A stretch of 64,000 nt of DNA from contig CAZNAI010000010.1 in NCBI GenBank assembly GCA_964571235.1, positions 1 to 64,000 on the forward strand, read 5' to 3'. Positions 8,142 to 17,398 of this stretch are shown in pieces. The position numbers were made by a program, and so were the translations under genes. The stretch comes from JACRAV01 sp964571235. Lineage in GTDB: Bacteria; Zixibacteria; MSB-5A5; GN15; FEB-12. A model generated the notes under the pieces. It searched no databases, was not told the DNA's origin, and saw only the letters and a program-made list of their open reading frames with translations. Positions within the stretch are counted from its first letter, which is position 1. Every line of letters starts with the position of its first letter.

Positions 8142-9029
8142 TTACTTTTCGCGTTGTCCAATGTACCGGGCAAGATACATAAGGGCGTTGTCTTCGCCGG
8201 GGCCGAACAAGGCTAGCGCCTGGTCGATCAGTTCGGCTGAATCTTTGCGGGCCTGGTCGATTCCGACCACCCCCGGCCAGGTGGCTTTATTGTTTTTACT
8301 ATCGGAGCCGACTTCCTTTCCAAGAATTTTTGCGTCGCCTTCGACATCGAGAATATCGTCGACAATCTGAAAAGCCAACCCGATCTTTTCGCCGTAAATG
8401 GTCAGCTTGGATAGGGTCGCTTGATCGGCCTCGGCCAGAATTGCGCCGATTCGTACCGAGCCGCGAATGAGCGCGCCGGTCTTGCGAGTATGGATATTTC
8501 GTATATCTGCTTTGGTGGCCGGTCGGTTTTCAGCTTCGAGATCGGCGATCTGTCCACCGAGCATGCCTTGAGTTCCGACTGAGGCCGACAATTCGGTCAC
8601 CGCCTCTACCTTGCCGGTTTTGGCCATCAATTCAAACGCGACAACATGAAGGGCGTCGCCGGCGAGAACTGCGAGCGCTTCGCCGAATTTCTTGTGTACA
8701 GTGGGAAGACCACGACGGAGATCGTCGTCGTCCATGCAGGGCAGGTCGTCGTGGATAAGCGAATAGGTATGCACCATTTCAAGGGCGGCCATAGCGTAGT
8801 GAACCGGCGAATCAAGTTTGCCAGTTGCGCCCCCGCAATACTCGTATGTGGCGAGACACAAGATCGGGCGGAGCCGCTTGCCGCCAGCCATCAGCGAGTA
8901 GCGCATCGCCTCGTGCAGGGATTTGGGCTGAATGTCGGGCGACGGAGAATAACGGGACAACAATTCGTCGGTCAGCCGACGATTGGATTCCAAAAACGCT
9001 TTGCCATCGATAGTCGGCACGCCGATCAT
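8142..9029 (-). CDS. ispA: Farnesyl/geranylgeranyl diphosphate synthase
   Basis: The 295-residue trans-prenyltransferase has the first aspartate-rich motif DDLPCMDDDD at residues 94-103, with the two-residue insertion typical of bacterial FPP/GGPP synthases, and the second motif DDILD near residue 230. It builds C15 or C20 diphosphates from IPP and DMAPP in the cytosol. Chain length cannot be decided by eye. Its ATG overlaps the stop of xseB (ATGA), and dxs follows, giving the common xseA-xseB-ispA-dxs order. Confidence 0.95.
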   Translation of the reverse strand: MIGVPTIDGKAFLESNRRLTDELLSRYSPSPDIQPKSLHEAMRYSLMAGGKRLRPILCLATYEYCGGATGKLDSPVHYAMAALEMVHTYSLIHDDLPCMDDDDLRRGLPTVHKKFGEALAVLAGDALHVVAFELMAKTGKVEAVTELSASVGTQGMLGGQIADLEAENRPATKADIRNIHTRKTGALIRGSVRIGAILAEADQATLSKLTIYGEKIGLAFQIVDDILDVEGDAKILGKEVGSDSKNNKATWPGVVGIDQARKDSAELIDQALALFGPGEDNALMYLARYIGQREK

Positions 9030-9271
9030 GCCTGTTCCTCGCCTGAGTCAAATTCTTCTTCGACCAGTTGCCCCCGCTTCTCCATGATAACTTTTATTTT
9101 CTTTTCGGCGTCGGTCAACTTTTGATCGCAGAAGCGGGCAATTTCGAGCCCCTCGGTGTAGAGCTTGATAGCGTCCTCAAGGCCGGTATCGGAGGATTCC
9201 AATAGAGTGGTAATCTCCTCAAGCCGGGCCACGGCCGTTTCGTAGTCGTTAAGTTTCTTCTTCGTAGTCAT
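9026..9271 (-). CDS. xseB: Exonuclease VII small subunit
   Basis: The 81-residue protein matches XseB in length and motif: NDYETAVARLEEI at the start and the LEDAIKLYTEGLEIARFCDQKL helix core. It binds several-to-one to the large subunit XseA to form exonuclease VII, which degrades single-stranded DNA in both directions. It sits between xseA and ispA and overlaps ispA by four bases. Confidence 0.95.
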   Translation of the reverse strand: MTTKKKLNDYETAVARLEEITTLLESSDTGLEDAIKLYTEGLEIARFCDQKLTDAEKKIKVIMEKRGQLVEEEFDSGEEQA

Positions 9272-9277
9272 TGTTTA

Positions 9278-10492
9278 TTATCGCGATTCAGGGAGAATTT
9301 CGCTGACTGTCGAGCGGAACTTGCCGTCGGTGACCGTGGTCTCTATTGCCGAGCCAACGCGAAGCGACGAAGTCGTTGTAACTACTTTGCCGCTACCGGC
9401 AAGACGGGTAACCGAGTAGCCGCGGGCGAGCGTTTTGAGCGGAGATAATGTCTCGAGTCGTGACATAACCAAAGATAGCTGGTTTTTGTGGCGGTCGAAC
9501 AGGTTTTTTCCCGAAATGGTGGTGAGGCGGGTAAGCTGGTCGATGTACTGCCGGCGCTGGTTGACCAGATCGAGCGGCCGCTCGAAAACCGGGCGAGCCA
9601 AGAGAGCTGAAAGCTCTTGGCGGGCATGACGGACCATCGACTGTAAACGCTGAGTCTGCAGATAAATTTCGCCGTTTATGCGCTCTTTGAAATCCTGCTT
9701 GGACCAGACGGTCAGTTCGGCGGCGGCGGAAGGAGTGGGGGCGCGGAGATCTGAGGCCAGATCAGATAACGTGATGTCGATCTCGTGACCAACGGCCGAG
9801 ACAATCGGAATTTGTGAATCGGCAATAGCTCGGACAGTGATTTCGGTGTTGAACGGCCAGAGGTCTTCAAGCGAACCGCCGCCGCGACCGCAGATAATCA
9901 GATCGATGTCGTCGCGAGTGTTGAAATATCGAATACCGGCGGCGATTGTTTCTTCGGCGCCTGTCCCCTGCACCGCGGCCGGGTAGATGATCAATTGAAT
10001 AGTGTCGTTTCGACGGGTGGCGATTTGGATGATGTCGCGAATAGCCGCGCCGGTGGGTGATGTCACGATGCCTATAGTAGTCGGGAAATCGGGCAACGCC
10101 CGTTTGCGGTCTTCGTCGAAGAGTCCTTCTTTGGAGAGCTTTTCGTGAAGTTGTCTGAATGCCAATTCAAGCGGACCGACACCGACAGGCACAATTTCTT
10201 TGCACGACAGTTGGTATTGACCACCCTTTTCATAGACGGTGATATCGCCGCGGCAGATGACTTTCTGGCCGTTCTCCGGCTCAAACCGCAGGTAGGTTCC
10301 GACCGAGCGCCACATCGCGCATTTGAGCACGGCGTTGGCGTCTTTCAAGCTGAAATACCGGTGACCGGAGGAGTGGTGGATATAGCCGGAGATTTCGCCT
10401 TCGATCCAAGTGTCGGGATACATCTCTTCGAGCGCGGATTTGATCATCCGCGTGATGGCGGTTACGGTAAATGGTTTGCTGGGTGGGGGCAT
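9278..10492 (-). CDS. xseA: Exonuclease VII large subunit
   Basis: The 404-residue protein has the N-terminal OB-fold (residues about 5-100, with WIEGEISGY), the nuclease core with CGRGGGSLEDLWPFN near residue 205, the VSAVGHEIDITLSDLASDLRAPTPSAAAEL block and the coiled-coil C-terminal region. It is the catalytic part of exonuclease VII. It starts 3 bases after the stop of the unknown membrane-protein gene upstream, so they are probably cotranscribed, and xseB follows after 6 bases. Confidence 0.97.
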   Translation of the reverse strand: MPPPSKPFTVTAITRMIKSALEEMYPDTWIEGEISGYIHHSSGHRYFSLKDANAVLKCAMWRSVGTYLRFEPENGQKVICRGDITVYEKGGQYQLSCKEIVPVGVGPLELAFRQLHEKLSKEGLFDEDRKRALPDFPTTIGIVTSPTGAAIRDIIQIATRRNDTIQLIIYPAAVQGTGAEETIAAGIRYFNTRDDIDLIICGRGGGSLEDLWPFNTEITVRAIADSQIPIVSAVGHEIDITLSDLASDLRAPTPSAAAELTVWSKQDFKERINGEIYLQTQRLQSMVRHARQELSALLARPVFERPLDLVNQRRQYIDQLTRLTTISGKNLFDRHKNQLSLVMSRLETLSPLKTLARGYSVTRLAGSGKVVTTTSSLRVGSAIETTVTDGKFRSTVSEILPESR

Positions 10493-10495
10493 GGG

Positions 10496-11500
10496 TTAGT
10501 GGGGCTGTTTATCAGGGATGGTCAGTGCGCTCACGTTGATAGGGCTCCCAACACCAGAGTCCTTTCCGAGCATGCCTGTCCGCTGAATTGCAAAAATCGA
10601 CTCAGCTGCGACTCGTCTTATTGCATTCTTTGTCGAATCATCTCCCTTCCCTTGAACAAAGAGCTCAAACGATTGCATAGTACAAGCCCTGTGTTTGTTG
10701 ATGATTGCGTTGTGCTTGGCCGCAAATAGATTTCGCAGAATAATGGTGAGAAGCATTAAGAATATCGTAACCAAGAGCAGTTTTACTCCAACAAAACTGA
10801 CAACAGAGTAAAACTTGTAGTTGCCTGTAGGATCGGGACGGGGCTCAAAATTGGCGATGAAGACAAGCAATCCAATGATTCCAAGGACTACTGTGGTTCC
10901 GAAAGCCCACATCCACTTCACAAAATCCGATCTATACTGTCGAGATTCGTCGAGAAATACCTGCGCTTGTTGGGCGAATCCTATCTGGCTCGTAGCCGCC
11001 TGAACAGCGTTTAGTGCTTGCTTAACTTGCGCCTCGCTTTGCTTGACGCGAATGGAGGCCTGCTCAAGGTCTGCTACAATCGCGTCGGTTCTCGAAGAAC
11101 TTAGCGAAGAAGCGTGAAAACTGAGAACGGGTGCGAGTCTCGTATGCGACTGATTCAATCGACTATCAAGTTGCTGAAGGAGGTTTTCTGCCTCTGGCTT
11201 CCAACCTTGTTGTGAGAATGCGTCCGAACTGAAGCGAAGTATTGTCAAAACTAAGTTGTTCAATTCTGAGAGAGCGTTTAGTGCCTCCTCAAGTGGTCTA
11301 TGGGGAACCGTATCGGCCATTTCTATACGGAGTGCGCAAAGGGTGTCAACTCCGTCGCCGATCCTGTCATGTGATTGACCGAAGTATCTTTTGAGCGCTT
11401 CGGAACGCTCATCAAACATCTTGATAAGTTGGGGTTGATTGTTAACCAAACTGTTGAGTATTGCTATCAGCCTATCGTAAGACTCAGTCCCTCTCCTCAT
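10496..11500 (-). CDS. Two-helix membrane protein with coiled coil, unknown function
   Basis: I do not recognise this 334-residue protein. Residues about 140-190 look like a coiled coil rich in Gln and Ala. Two transmembrane helices follow at about 196-217 and 231-256, with a short polar loop (EPRPDP) between them. The C-terminal part has a basic HNAIINKHR segment. This tail resembles one that recurs in uncharacterised two-helix proteins of accessory regions, but that is memory, not proof. The reading looks more A+T-rich than its neighbours. It is an odd leader for an xseA-xseB-ispA-dxs operon. The ATG has an AGAGGGACAG site in front. Confidence 0.6.
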   Translation of the reverse strand: MRRGTESYDRLIAILNSLVNNQPQLIKMFDERSEALKRYFGQSHDRIGDGVDTLCALRIEMADTVPHRPLEEALNALSELNNLVLTILRFSSDAFSQQGWKPEAENLLQQLDSRLNQSHTRLAPVLSFHASSLSSSRTDAIVADLEQASIRVKQSEAQVKQALNAVQAATSQIGFAQQAQVFLDESRQYRSDFVKWMWAFGTTVVLGIIGLLVFIANFEPRPDPTGNYKFYSVVSFVGVKLLLVTIFLMLLTIILRNLFAAKHNAIINKHRACTMQSFELFVQGKGDDSTKNAIRRVAAESIFAIQRTGMLGKDSGVGSPINVSALTIPDKQPH

Positions 11501-11601
11501 AATACTCTGTCCCTCTTTCTTAGCTCTTCATTTCGAAACTGAGGCCTCAAATCCGGCGCTCGTTCATTCAATTGACATCGACCGAATGAGTACAAATCAT
11601 A

Positions 11602-13452
11602 TTAAGGGTTGGCAACGATATTCTGCAAGCCCAATTGTGTATGAATTTTCTCGGCCATAGCTTGGTTGATGCCTTTGACTTCGCAAAGTTGTTCGATTGT
11701 AGATTGTCGTATTCTCTCTACCGACCCAAAGTGCTTGAGCAAGGCCGCGCGTTTGGCCGGGCCGATACCTTTGATACTATCCAGTTCGGACTTGATCGTG
11801 CGTTTCCGGCGGACCTTGCGATTGTAGGTGATCGCGAACCGATGGGCTTCGTCGCGAATGCGTTTGAGCAGAATCAACGCGGGTGAGCTCTTCGGAATGG
11901 TCATCGGGTCGCTTATGTTCGGCAGGTAGACCTCTTCGAGCCGCTTGGCCAGCGATATGATCGGTTGATCGGTAAAGCCGAGGGATTTGAGTTCGGCCAA
12001 CGCGGACGAAAGCTGGCCCTTGCCACCGTCGACGACAACCAGATTCGGCGGCGTTTTCTTCTCTTCGTTGATCCGATGGAAATACCGGCCGACCACTTCG
12101 CGCATCATGCTGAAATCATCCTGCCCGCTCACCCCTTTGATCTTGAAATGGCGGTACTCGGATTTCTTGGGCTGACCGTTGTCGAAATATACACACGAGC
12201 CAACCGTGTCGGTCTCCCCCGTGTTGGAAATATCAAAGCAGACCATCGTGCGCGGAGCACTTGGCAATTTGAGTTGTTCCTGCAGAGAACTGACCATTTT
12301 GCTGGTGCGGTCGGTGTGGACTTTCTTTTGAATGAGGAGTTCATCGAGGAGGTGTCGAGCATTCGCGGCGGCCAGCTCGACCATCCGGACTTTCTCGCCG
12401 ATCTTGGGCGTTATCAGCCTGACACGTGACCCGCGGAGTTTGGTCAGTAGTTCTTCGAGTAGCTCGGTGTCCTCGGTTTCTTTAGGGACAAAGACTTCCT
12501 GCGGGAGGTTCGGTTGATGATTGTAATACTGCGTGAAGAACGACCGGATTATTTCGGAGTCGAGTTCTTCTTTGTCGGCGACAAGATGAAACTCCTGCCG
12601 TCCGATGAGTGCACCCTGACGAATTTGTAGAACGACCGCGACCGCGTCGCGCTTGTCGCGAGCAATTGAGATGATGTCGCGGTCGACCATCTCGCCGACA
12701 TCGACATGTTGATTGAATATGACTTTCTTCAGCGCCTCGATCTGGTCGCGGGCTTCTTTTGCTTCCTCGAAATTCATCTCGGCCGAGGCGGTTTGCATTC
12801 GGGCGGTTAGTTCGTCGATGAGGTCTTTGGATTTGCCGGATAATCCCAATATCACGCGTTGCACGAGCTGGCCGTATTCGGCTTCGGATTGAAATCCCTC
12901 GCACGGTCCGCCGCACCGTTTGATGTGGTAGTCCATGCAGACTTTCAGCTTTTTGCCTTCGGGGGGCGGGATTTCGTAATTGCAGGTGCGGATTTTGAAT
13001 AGGCGGGTGAGAAAGCCTAGCGTACGGCGCATCGATTTGGCGGAAGTGTAGGGACCGAAATAGGTGGCTCCGTCACGGGCCAATCGCCGGACCACCATGA
13101 CGCGCGGAAACGGCTCGTTGGTGGTGATTCGGATATACGGAAAATGCTTGTCGTCTTTGAGGGAGACATTGTATTTCGGTTTGTGCTCGCGGATTAGGTT
13201 GGCTTCTAAGATCAGCGACTCGATTTCGTTGGCGGTAATCATGGTCGAAAGCCCCGCCACCTGCGTCATCAGGCGCGAAGTCTTTTCGTCGTGGCGACTG
13301 CCTGATTGAAAATAGGTACGCACGCGATTGCGCAGGACTTTGGCTTTGCCGATGTAGATAATTTTGCCGGTACTGTCCGAAAAGAGATAGACACCCGGAG
13401 AGACCGGGAGATTTTTCAGTTGCAGGTCGAGATGTTCTGACCGGTGCGCCAT
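11602..13452 (-). CDS. uvrC: UvrABC excinuclease subunit C
   Basis: The 616-residue endonuclease makes both incisions around bulky DNA lesions after UvrA and UvrB. The N-terminal GIY-YIG nuclease has GVYLFSD and IYIGKAK, a UVR UvrB-binding helix lies near residue 200, the RNase-H-like half carries VVVDGGKGQL, and a C-terminal tandem helix-hairpin-helix has the IKGIGPAKRAALLKHFG motif. The start at 13452 (MAHRSEH) was preferred because the upstream ATG would overlap the NlpC/P60 gene by 41 bases. No ribosome site stands out. Confidence 0.96.
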   Translation of the reverse strand: MAHRSEHLDLQLKNLPVSPGVYLFSDSTGKIIYIGKAKVLRNRVRTYFQSGSRHDEKTSRLMTQVAGLSTMITANEIESLILEANLIREHKPKYNVSLKDDKHFPYIRITTNEPFPRVMVVRRLARDGATYFGPYTSAKSMRRTLGFLTRLFKIRTCNYEIPPPEGKKLKVCMDYHIKRCGGPCEGFQSEAEYGQLVQRVILGLSGKSKDLIDELTARMQTASAEMNFEEAKEARDQIEALKKVIFNQHVDVGEMVDRDIISIARDKRDAVAVVLQIRQGALIGRQEFHLVADKEELDSEIIRSFFTQYYNHQPNLPQEVFVPKETEDTELLEELLTKLRGSRVRLITPKIGEKVRMVELAAANARHLLDELLIQKKVHTDRTSKMVSSLQEQLKLPSAPRTMVCFDISNTGETDTVGSCVYFDNGQPKKSEYRHFKIKGVSGQDDFSMMREVVGRYFHRINEEKKTPPNLVVVDGGKGQLSSALAELKSLGFTDQPIISLAKRLEEVYLPNISDPMTIPKSSPALILLKRIRDEAHRFAITYNRKVRRKRTIKSELDSIKGIGPAKRAALLKHFGSVERIRQSTIEQLCEVKGINQAMAEKIHTQLGLQNIVANP

Positions 13453-13483
13453 ATTGTGTAAACCGGCGTTTAGCCCGCGAAGT

Positions 13484-13993
13484 TCAGCGGGCGCGGGGGG
13501 TGAGTACCCGCCGTGCGCCGACAAACGATTTGGACCAGTACTTGTCGTTGATGCGACTGCGGATCACTCCCAATTTCTCCGAGGCATGCACAAATTCGCC
13601 GAATCCGACATAGATCCCGACATGCGAGATTTGATTGGGCTTGAGCGAGAAGAAAACAAGGTCGCCGAACTGCATTCGGTTGCGCGGGACAGGTGTGCCG
13701 TTTTTCCATTGATCTTGCGAGGTCCGGCCGAGAGTGACGCCACCGAACTCAGCGAAGATTTGCTGAGTCAGACTGGAGCAATCGGTTCCGCGGACATATT
13801 TGGAGGTGCCAATGTACGGTGTGCCGAGTTTGTTGCGAATCAACATGCCGAGCCGGACATATTCGTTTATCGGGATAGTCGGAGCGCCAGGGGCAGGCTT
13901 AAGAGTACGATGGCGGTACTCGTCGCTGTAGCGGGTGTACGGCGAGCAACCGACTACGGTAACAAGTGCGACTATGCAGAGTACGAGTTTCAT
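13484..13993 (-). CDS. NlpC/P60-family lipoprotein (cell-wall peptidase)
   Basis: The 169-residue product has a lipoprotein signal with the acylated Cys at residue 16 (VVGC). The NlpC/P60 catalytic triad is visible: Cys72 in GTDCSSL, His124 in SHVGIY and His136 in FVHAS. Such enzymes cut D-gamma-glutamyl-diaminopimelate bonds in peptidoglycan stem peptides. It should act in the periplasm, tethered to a membrane. It begins at the stop of the UbiA-family gene (shared base at 13993), so the two are cotranscribed. Confidence 0.92.
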   Translation of the reverse strand: MKLVLCIVALVTVVGCSPYTRYSDEYRHRTLKPAPGAPTIPINEYVRLGMLIRNKLGTPYIGTSKYVRGTDCSSLTQQIFAEFGGVTLGRTSQDQWKNGTPVPRNRMQFGDLVFFSLKPNQISHVGIYVGFGEFVHASEKLGVIRSRINDKYWSKSFVGARRVLTPRAR

Positions 13994-14904
13994 CAGGCAA
14001 TACTCGGGTAACGGATATTAAATCGACGGGCATAGTATATCCGCGTGGCGAGCACCAAGACAACTATAAAGATCAGATAGGCCGGGTAGTACCAGCCCGC
14101 CAAAAGCGTCAAGAGTAGGATAGGGAATTTAGCGGCAATAAGTATTGCCTTGTCTGACCGGATAGCCAGAGTTCCGAGCGTCACCGACAAAGACATAACT
14201 GCTATGGCACACAATAGGAGATACTCCGACTGCCAGCCGGCGACAGCGGCGACTAATAGCCAGAGGGCGGCTAATAGGATTGTGGTAGTGCGACCCGCGA
14301 CAACGGCGACAGTTTGTTTTCCGGTAGCGGCATCGCCGGAGCGGTCGGGGATTGTGGTCAGTAGGTAAACGCCGCCGACCGCCATCGCAAAGTAGAACGG
14401 GTTGTCCCAGCCGAGCAGGCCGGCGTTGTTGATGTTGATTTTGGGAAAGACTGAGAATGCAATGAGAAAGCCGATGCAGTAGGCGTTGGCGATAAGTCCG
14501 GCGACGGGGCGATCTTTGAGGCGCAAAGGCGGCGCGGAATAGATGTAGGCAAAGACCAAAAGCTGAGCGCAAATGAGAAAGAAGAAATTAGACACAAAGA
14601 CACTGAGGCCGAGTCCGATGATTGATAGGATGATGAAACCTGCAGTCAGATGGGATTTGGTAAGTATCCCGCGATCGATGAACAGTCCTTTGTTGTTGAT
14701 ACGGTCGGAGTCGGCGTCGTAGACTTGATTCAGGTAGCAGGCGGCGGCGCCGAGCAGAGTCAGGCAAAGCAGAGAGAGTGCGTTGATCCAGCCGAATGAT
14801 TTCCCGGCGAGTTCGTGATGAAAGTTGAGGGCGACCAAATAGATCGACCAGAAGGGGACAAGCAACAGTGGCCGGGCGGCGAAGACAAAGTCGAGCGCTT
14901 TCAT
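13993..14904 (-). CDS. UbiA-family prenyltransferase
   Basis: The 303-residue integral membrane protein has about eight to nine helices and both aspartate-rich motifs: NQVYDADSD near residue 70 and DRSGDAATGK near residue 200. UbiA enzymes attach a prenyl chain from a diphosphate donor to an acceptor such as a quinone ring, haem or a lipid. The acceptor is not evident here. The start at 14904 overlaps the cdsA stop (ATGA), and a longer start would run 130 bases into cdsA. The neighbouring prenyl-diphosphate genes make a supply link plausible. Confidence 0.9.
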   Translation of the reverse strand: MKALDFVFAARPLLLVPFWSIYLVALNFHHELAGKSFGWINALSLLCLTLLGAAACYLNQVYDADSDRINNKGLFIDRGILTKSHLTAGFIILSIIGLGLSVFVSNFFFLICAQLLVFAYIYSAPPLRLKDRPVAGLIANAYCIGFLIAFSVFPKININNAGLLGWDNPFYFAMAVGGVYLLTTIPDRSGDAATGKQTVAVVAGRTTTILLAALWLLVAAVAGWQSEYLLLCAIAVMSLSVTLGTLAIRSDKAILIAAKFPILLLTLLAGWYYPAYLIFIVVLVLATRIYYARRFNIRYPSIA

Positions 14905-15779
14905 TTCCCGATCAGGAGCATGGCGTAGTACATCACTGGTGCGGCAAACAGAAGTGAGTCGAAACGGTCGAGCACGCCGCCGTGGCCCGGGATCAAGCTT
15001 GAAGAGTCTTTGATACTCAGTGAGCGTTTCCACATCGATTCGACCAGATCACCCAGTTGACCGAAGCCCGAACAGAGAATGGCGACGACGACCAGTTGCC
15101 ACATGGAGATCATATCCAATCTCCAGAAACCAAGAATGACAGCGACGACAACAGCTCCGACGACGCCTCCGATAAATCCTTCGACAGTTTTGTTTGGCGA
15201 GACTGCGGGCGCGAGTTTGTGTTTGCCGAAGGCCTTGCCGACAAACATGGCGGCAGTGTCGCCAAGCCAGAGAAGGCCGAATAGGAACAATAGCCAATCG
15301 CCGCCGAGTGGCGACGCGGTGTCTCCAATTGAAATTGACCGTCCAACATAGATCACGAATGGATACAGCGTAAACAGATACATGACTCCCCAGAGCAGTC
15401 GCGCATAGCTGGCAAAAAGCTCCGCCGGTGAACGTTTCCCGGTGGCGTACGACATACCGCCCAAGAGCAGGATCACCAATAGTGGTGACACGGTGAGGAT
15501 CGTATCAAGCGGAGAAACGACAGAGTCTTCTTCTAACTTCCCCCACCCAAACTCAGGAGCTCCGATCTGTGCCATGTGAAAAAGGCCCGCGCAAACGATC
15601 AACCAGAAGGTAATCGACGATGGCTGGTGTTTTTCTGCAATCAAGAACTCTGAGAGTGCGACAATGAAAAACAAAGCGATCAATCCGAGAAGCCACAAAT
15701 CGCCCTGGTAGCATATCCACAGGATAATTGGAATCGCCACAGCGGCGACGGCGGTGCGTATCAGCAAGTTTTTGTTCAT
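14901..15779 (-). CDS. cdsA: Phosphatidate cytidylyltransferase
   Basis: The 292-residue membrane enzyme makes CDP-diacylglycerol from phosphatidate and CTP, the branch point of phospholipid synthesis. It has about eight hydrophobic segments and the CdsA signature at the C-terminus (LIPGHGGVLDRFDSLLFAAP). It overlaps uppS by four bases and the UbiA-family gene by four bases, forming one operon. The uppS-cdsA order is conserved in many bacteria. Confidence 0.96.
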   Translation of the reverse strand: MNKNLLIRTAVAAVAIPIILWICYQGDLWLLGLIALFFIVALSEFLIAEKHQPSSITFWLIVCAGLFHMAQIGAPEFGWGKLEEDSVVSPLDTILTVSPLLVILLLGGMSYATGKRSPAELFASYARLLWGVMYLFTLYPFVIYVGRSISIGDTASPLGGDWLLFLFGLLWLGDTAAMFVGKAFGKHKLAPAVSPNKTVEGFIGGVVGAVVVAVILGFWRLDMISMWQLVVVAILCSGFGQLGDLVESMWKRSLSIKDSSSLIPGHGGVLDRFDSLLFAAPVMYYAMLLIGK

Positions 15780-16540
15780 GATTCCACCTGTCCGGAGGTT
15801 TTGCCAAAACGCCGCTCACGTTGTTGGAAATCCAATATTGCTTTGAACAGCTCCTTGCGTCCGAAATCGGGCCAGAGGGTATCGATAACATACAGCTCGG
15901 TATAACTCGTTTGCCAGAGCAGAAAATTGGAAATTCGCATCTCCCCCGACGTGCGGATCAGCAAATCGGGATCGGGAATATTGGCGGTGTAGAGGAAACT
16001 CGAAAAGAGATCTTCGTCGATACGGAGCGGGTCGATCATCCCGGCCTTGACAGCGTTGGAAATCGCCTTGACCGCGTCGAGGATTTCAGTCCTTCCGCCG
16101 TAGTTCAGGGCAAGATTAAGCACCAGTCCCCTGTTGTTGGCGGTTTTCTTCACCGCTTCGTTTAGGACTGTTCGTCGCACGAGCGGAAGTCCGCCGATAC
16201 GGCCAGTGGTGATGAGCTTGACGTCGTTTTGCATAAGGTCATCAAGCTCACTGATAGTGGTGCGGGTCAAGAGCGACATAAGAGCAGTGACTTCGTCGAC
16301 CGGCCGTTTCCAATTCTCCACCGAAAATGTATAGAGCGTCAGATATTTGACGCCGATCTCGCCGCACGCTTTGACGACTTCTTTAACCGCCTTCACCCCC
16401 GCCTCGTGGCCGTAGGTGCGAGGCTGATTTCGGCGGGCGGCCCAGCGACCGTTGCCATCCATGATGATGGCGATATGAGCGGGAATCCGCTCCGGCTCGG
16501 CGGTCAACCGTGATTTGAGGTCGTCAAGTGAATCGTCCAT
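15776..16540 (-). CDS. uppS: Undecaprenyl diphosphate synthase (cis-prenyltransferase)
   Basis: The 254-residue protein carries the cis-prenyltransferase signatures: HIAIIMDGNGRWA at residues 22-34, YLTLYTFSVENWKRP near 85, and the C-terminal DLLIRTSGEMRISNFLLWQ. It makes the C55 carrier lipid for peptidoglycan and O-antigen. It heads the uppS-cdsA-UbiA-nlpC-uvrC run. Confidence 0.97.
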   Translation of the reverse strand: MDDSLDDLKSRLTAEPERIPAHIAIIMDGNGRWAARRNQPRTYGHEAGVKAVKEVVKACGEIGVKYLTLYTFSVENWKRPVDEVTALMSLLTRTTISELDDLMQNDVKLITTGRIGGLPLVRRTVLNEAVKKTANNRGLVLNLALNYGGRTEILDAVKAISNAVKAGMIDPLRIDEDLFSSFLYTANIPDPDLLIRTSGEMRISNFLLWQTSYTELYVIDTLWPDFGRKELFKAILDFQQRERRFGKTSGQVES

Positions 16541-16585
16541 GAACCGGGAAACTACAACGTAACGCGATCAGCCGCAAGCAATCGA

Positions 16586-17293
16586 TTAATGCGAGAGGCT
16601 GTCGGTCGGCGGGCGAAGGCGGTAGTTTGTGATAGTAATTTCAAGGCGGTAGTCGTCATCGGCCAACAGCCGCTCGATAACGGCCGACTCGATGATCGTA
16701 TCGATTACAGTCAATTGATCCATTTGAACAAAGTGGTAACTGCGGCCAAATCGCCGGAACCCCGGTTTATGCGGCCAGGAAATATGCAACCTGCGGGCAT
16801 AGTAGAAATCCCGGTTGATGGTGAGGATGCCGGAAGGGCGTCGGTCGACGAGAGTGTCGGTGTCGAAACCGATAGCCAGATCGCCGGCGCCAGTGTCGTT
16901 GGGGAAAAAGGACTTCTGATATAGGCCATCGAAGATGGCTGGTAGTGCTAGGTCGACGTCGACTGACAATCTTTTGTCGCCAGATAGACGGACAATTGAA
17001 TCAACGCCGCCTGGTGAGTAAAAGTATCGGCTGGCCGAGGTGTCGGCTGATTTTACCACTCCCCCGCGGCTTAACTCCTTGACTATCGCGGTGACGTCGC
17101 AGGATTCAAGGCGCTTGGCGATGGCTTTCTGGTTGGAGTGCCAGCTCTGTGCGGCGTGATTCCAGTAGTAGTCAATTATTTCCGGCTTCGCGGTCTGCGC
17201 ACATGTTGTACCAGCCAGACCGAATCCCCCTAAAATTAGACCGGCTAAGTACATTTTGAGGTTGACAAGAGAATTGCGGCGCGTATGTTTCAT
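16586..17293 (-). CDS. Exported protein of unknown function
   Basis: The 235-residue product has a positively charged N-terminus and a hydrophobic stretch ending at TTCAQ, a likely signal peptide. The remainder is soluble and beta-rich, with no metal or nucleotide motif I can name. It has two well-separated cysteines (one near the signal end, one at LESC). It precedes uppS by about 45 bases on the same strand. The divergent CBS-domain gene begins about 105 bases away, so the gap holds both promoters. Confidence 0.65.
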   Translation of the reverse strand: MKHTRRNSLVNLKMYLAGLILGGFGLAGTTCAQTAKPEIIDYYWNHAAQSWHSNQKAIAKRLESCDVTAIVKELSRGGVVKSADTSASRYFYSPGGVDSIVRLSGDKRLSVDVDLALPAIFDGLYQKSFFPNDTGAGDLAIGFDTDTLVDRRPSGILTINRDFYYARRLHISWPHKPGFRRFGRSYHFVQMDQLTVIDTIIESAVIERLLADDDYRLEITITNYRLRPPTDSLSH

Positions 17294-17398
17294 ATGTATC
17301 CCGTATCCGGAATGTTCTGAATCAAGTTAAGAAGCAAATCTGAAGTTATCAATAGCGGCTCCACTGTTGGGGCCCACGCAACCCCTGGAGAGTGCGTC

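Noticed and set aside
14905..15033. Longer N-terminus for the UbiA-family protein
   Set aside because: It would run 130 bases inside cdsA and adds a non-hydrophobic basic stretch. The ATGA overlap at 14901-14904 is a better start.
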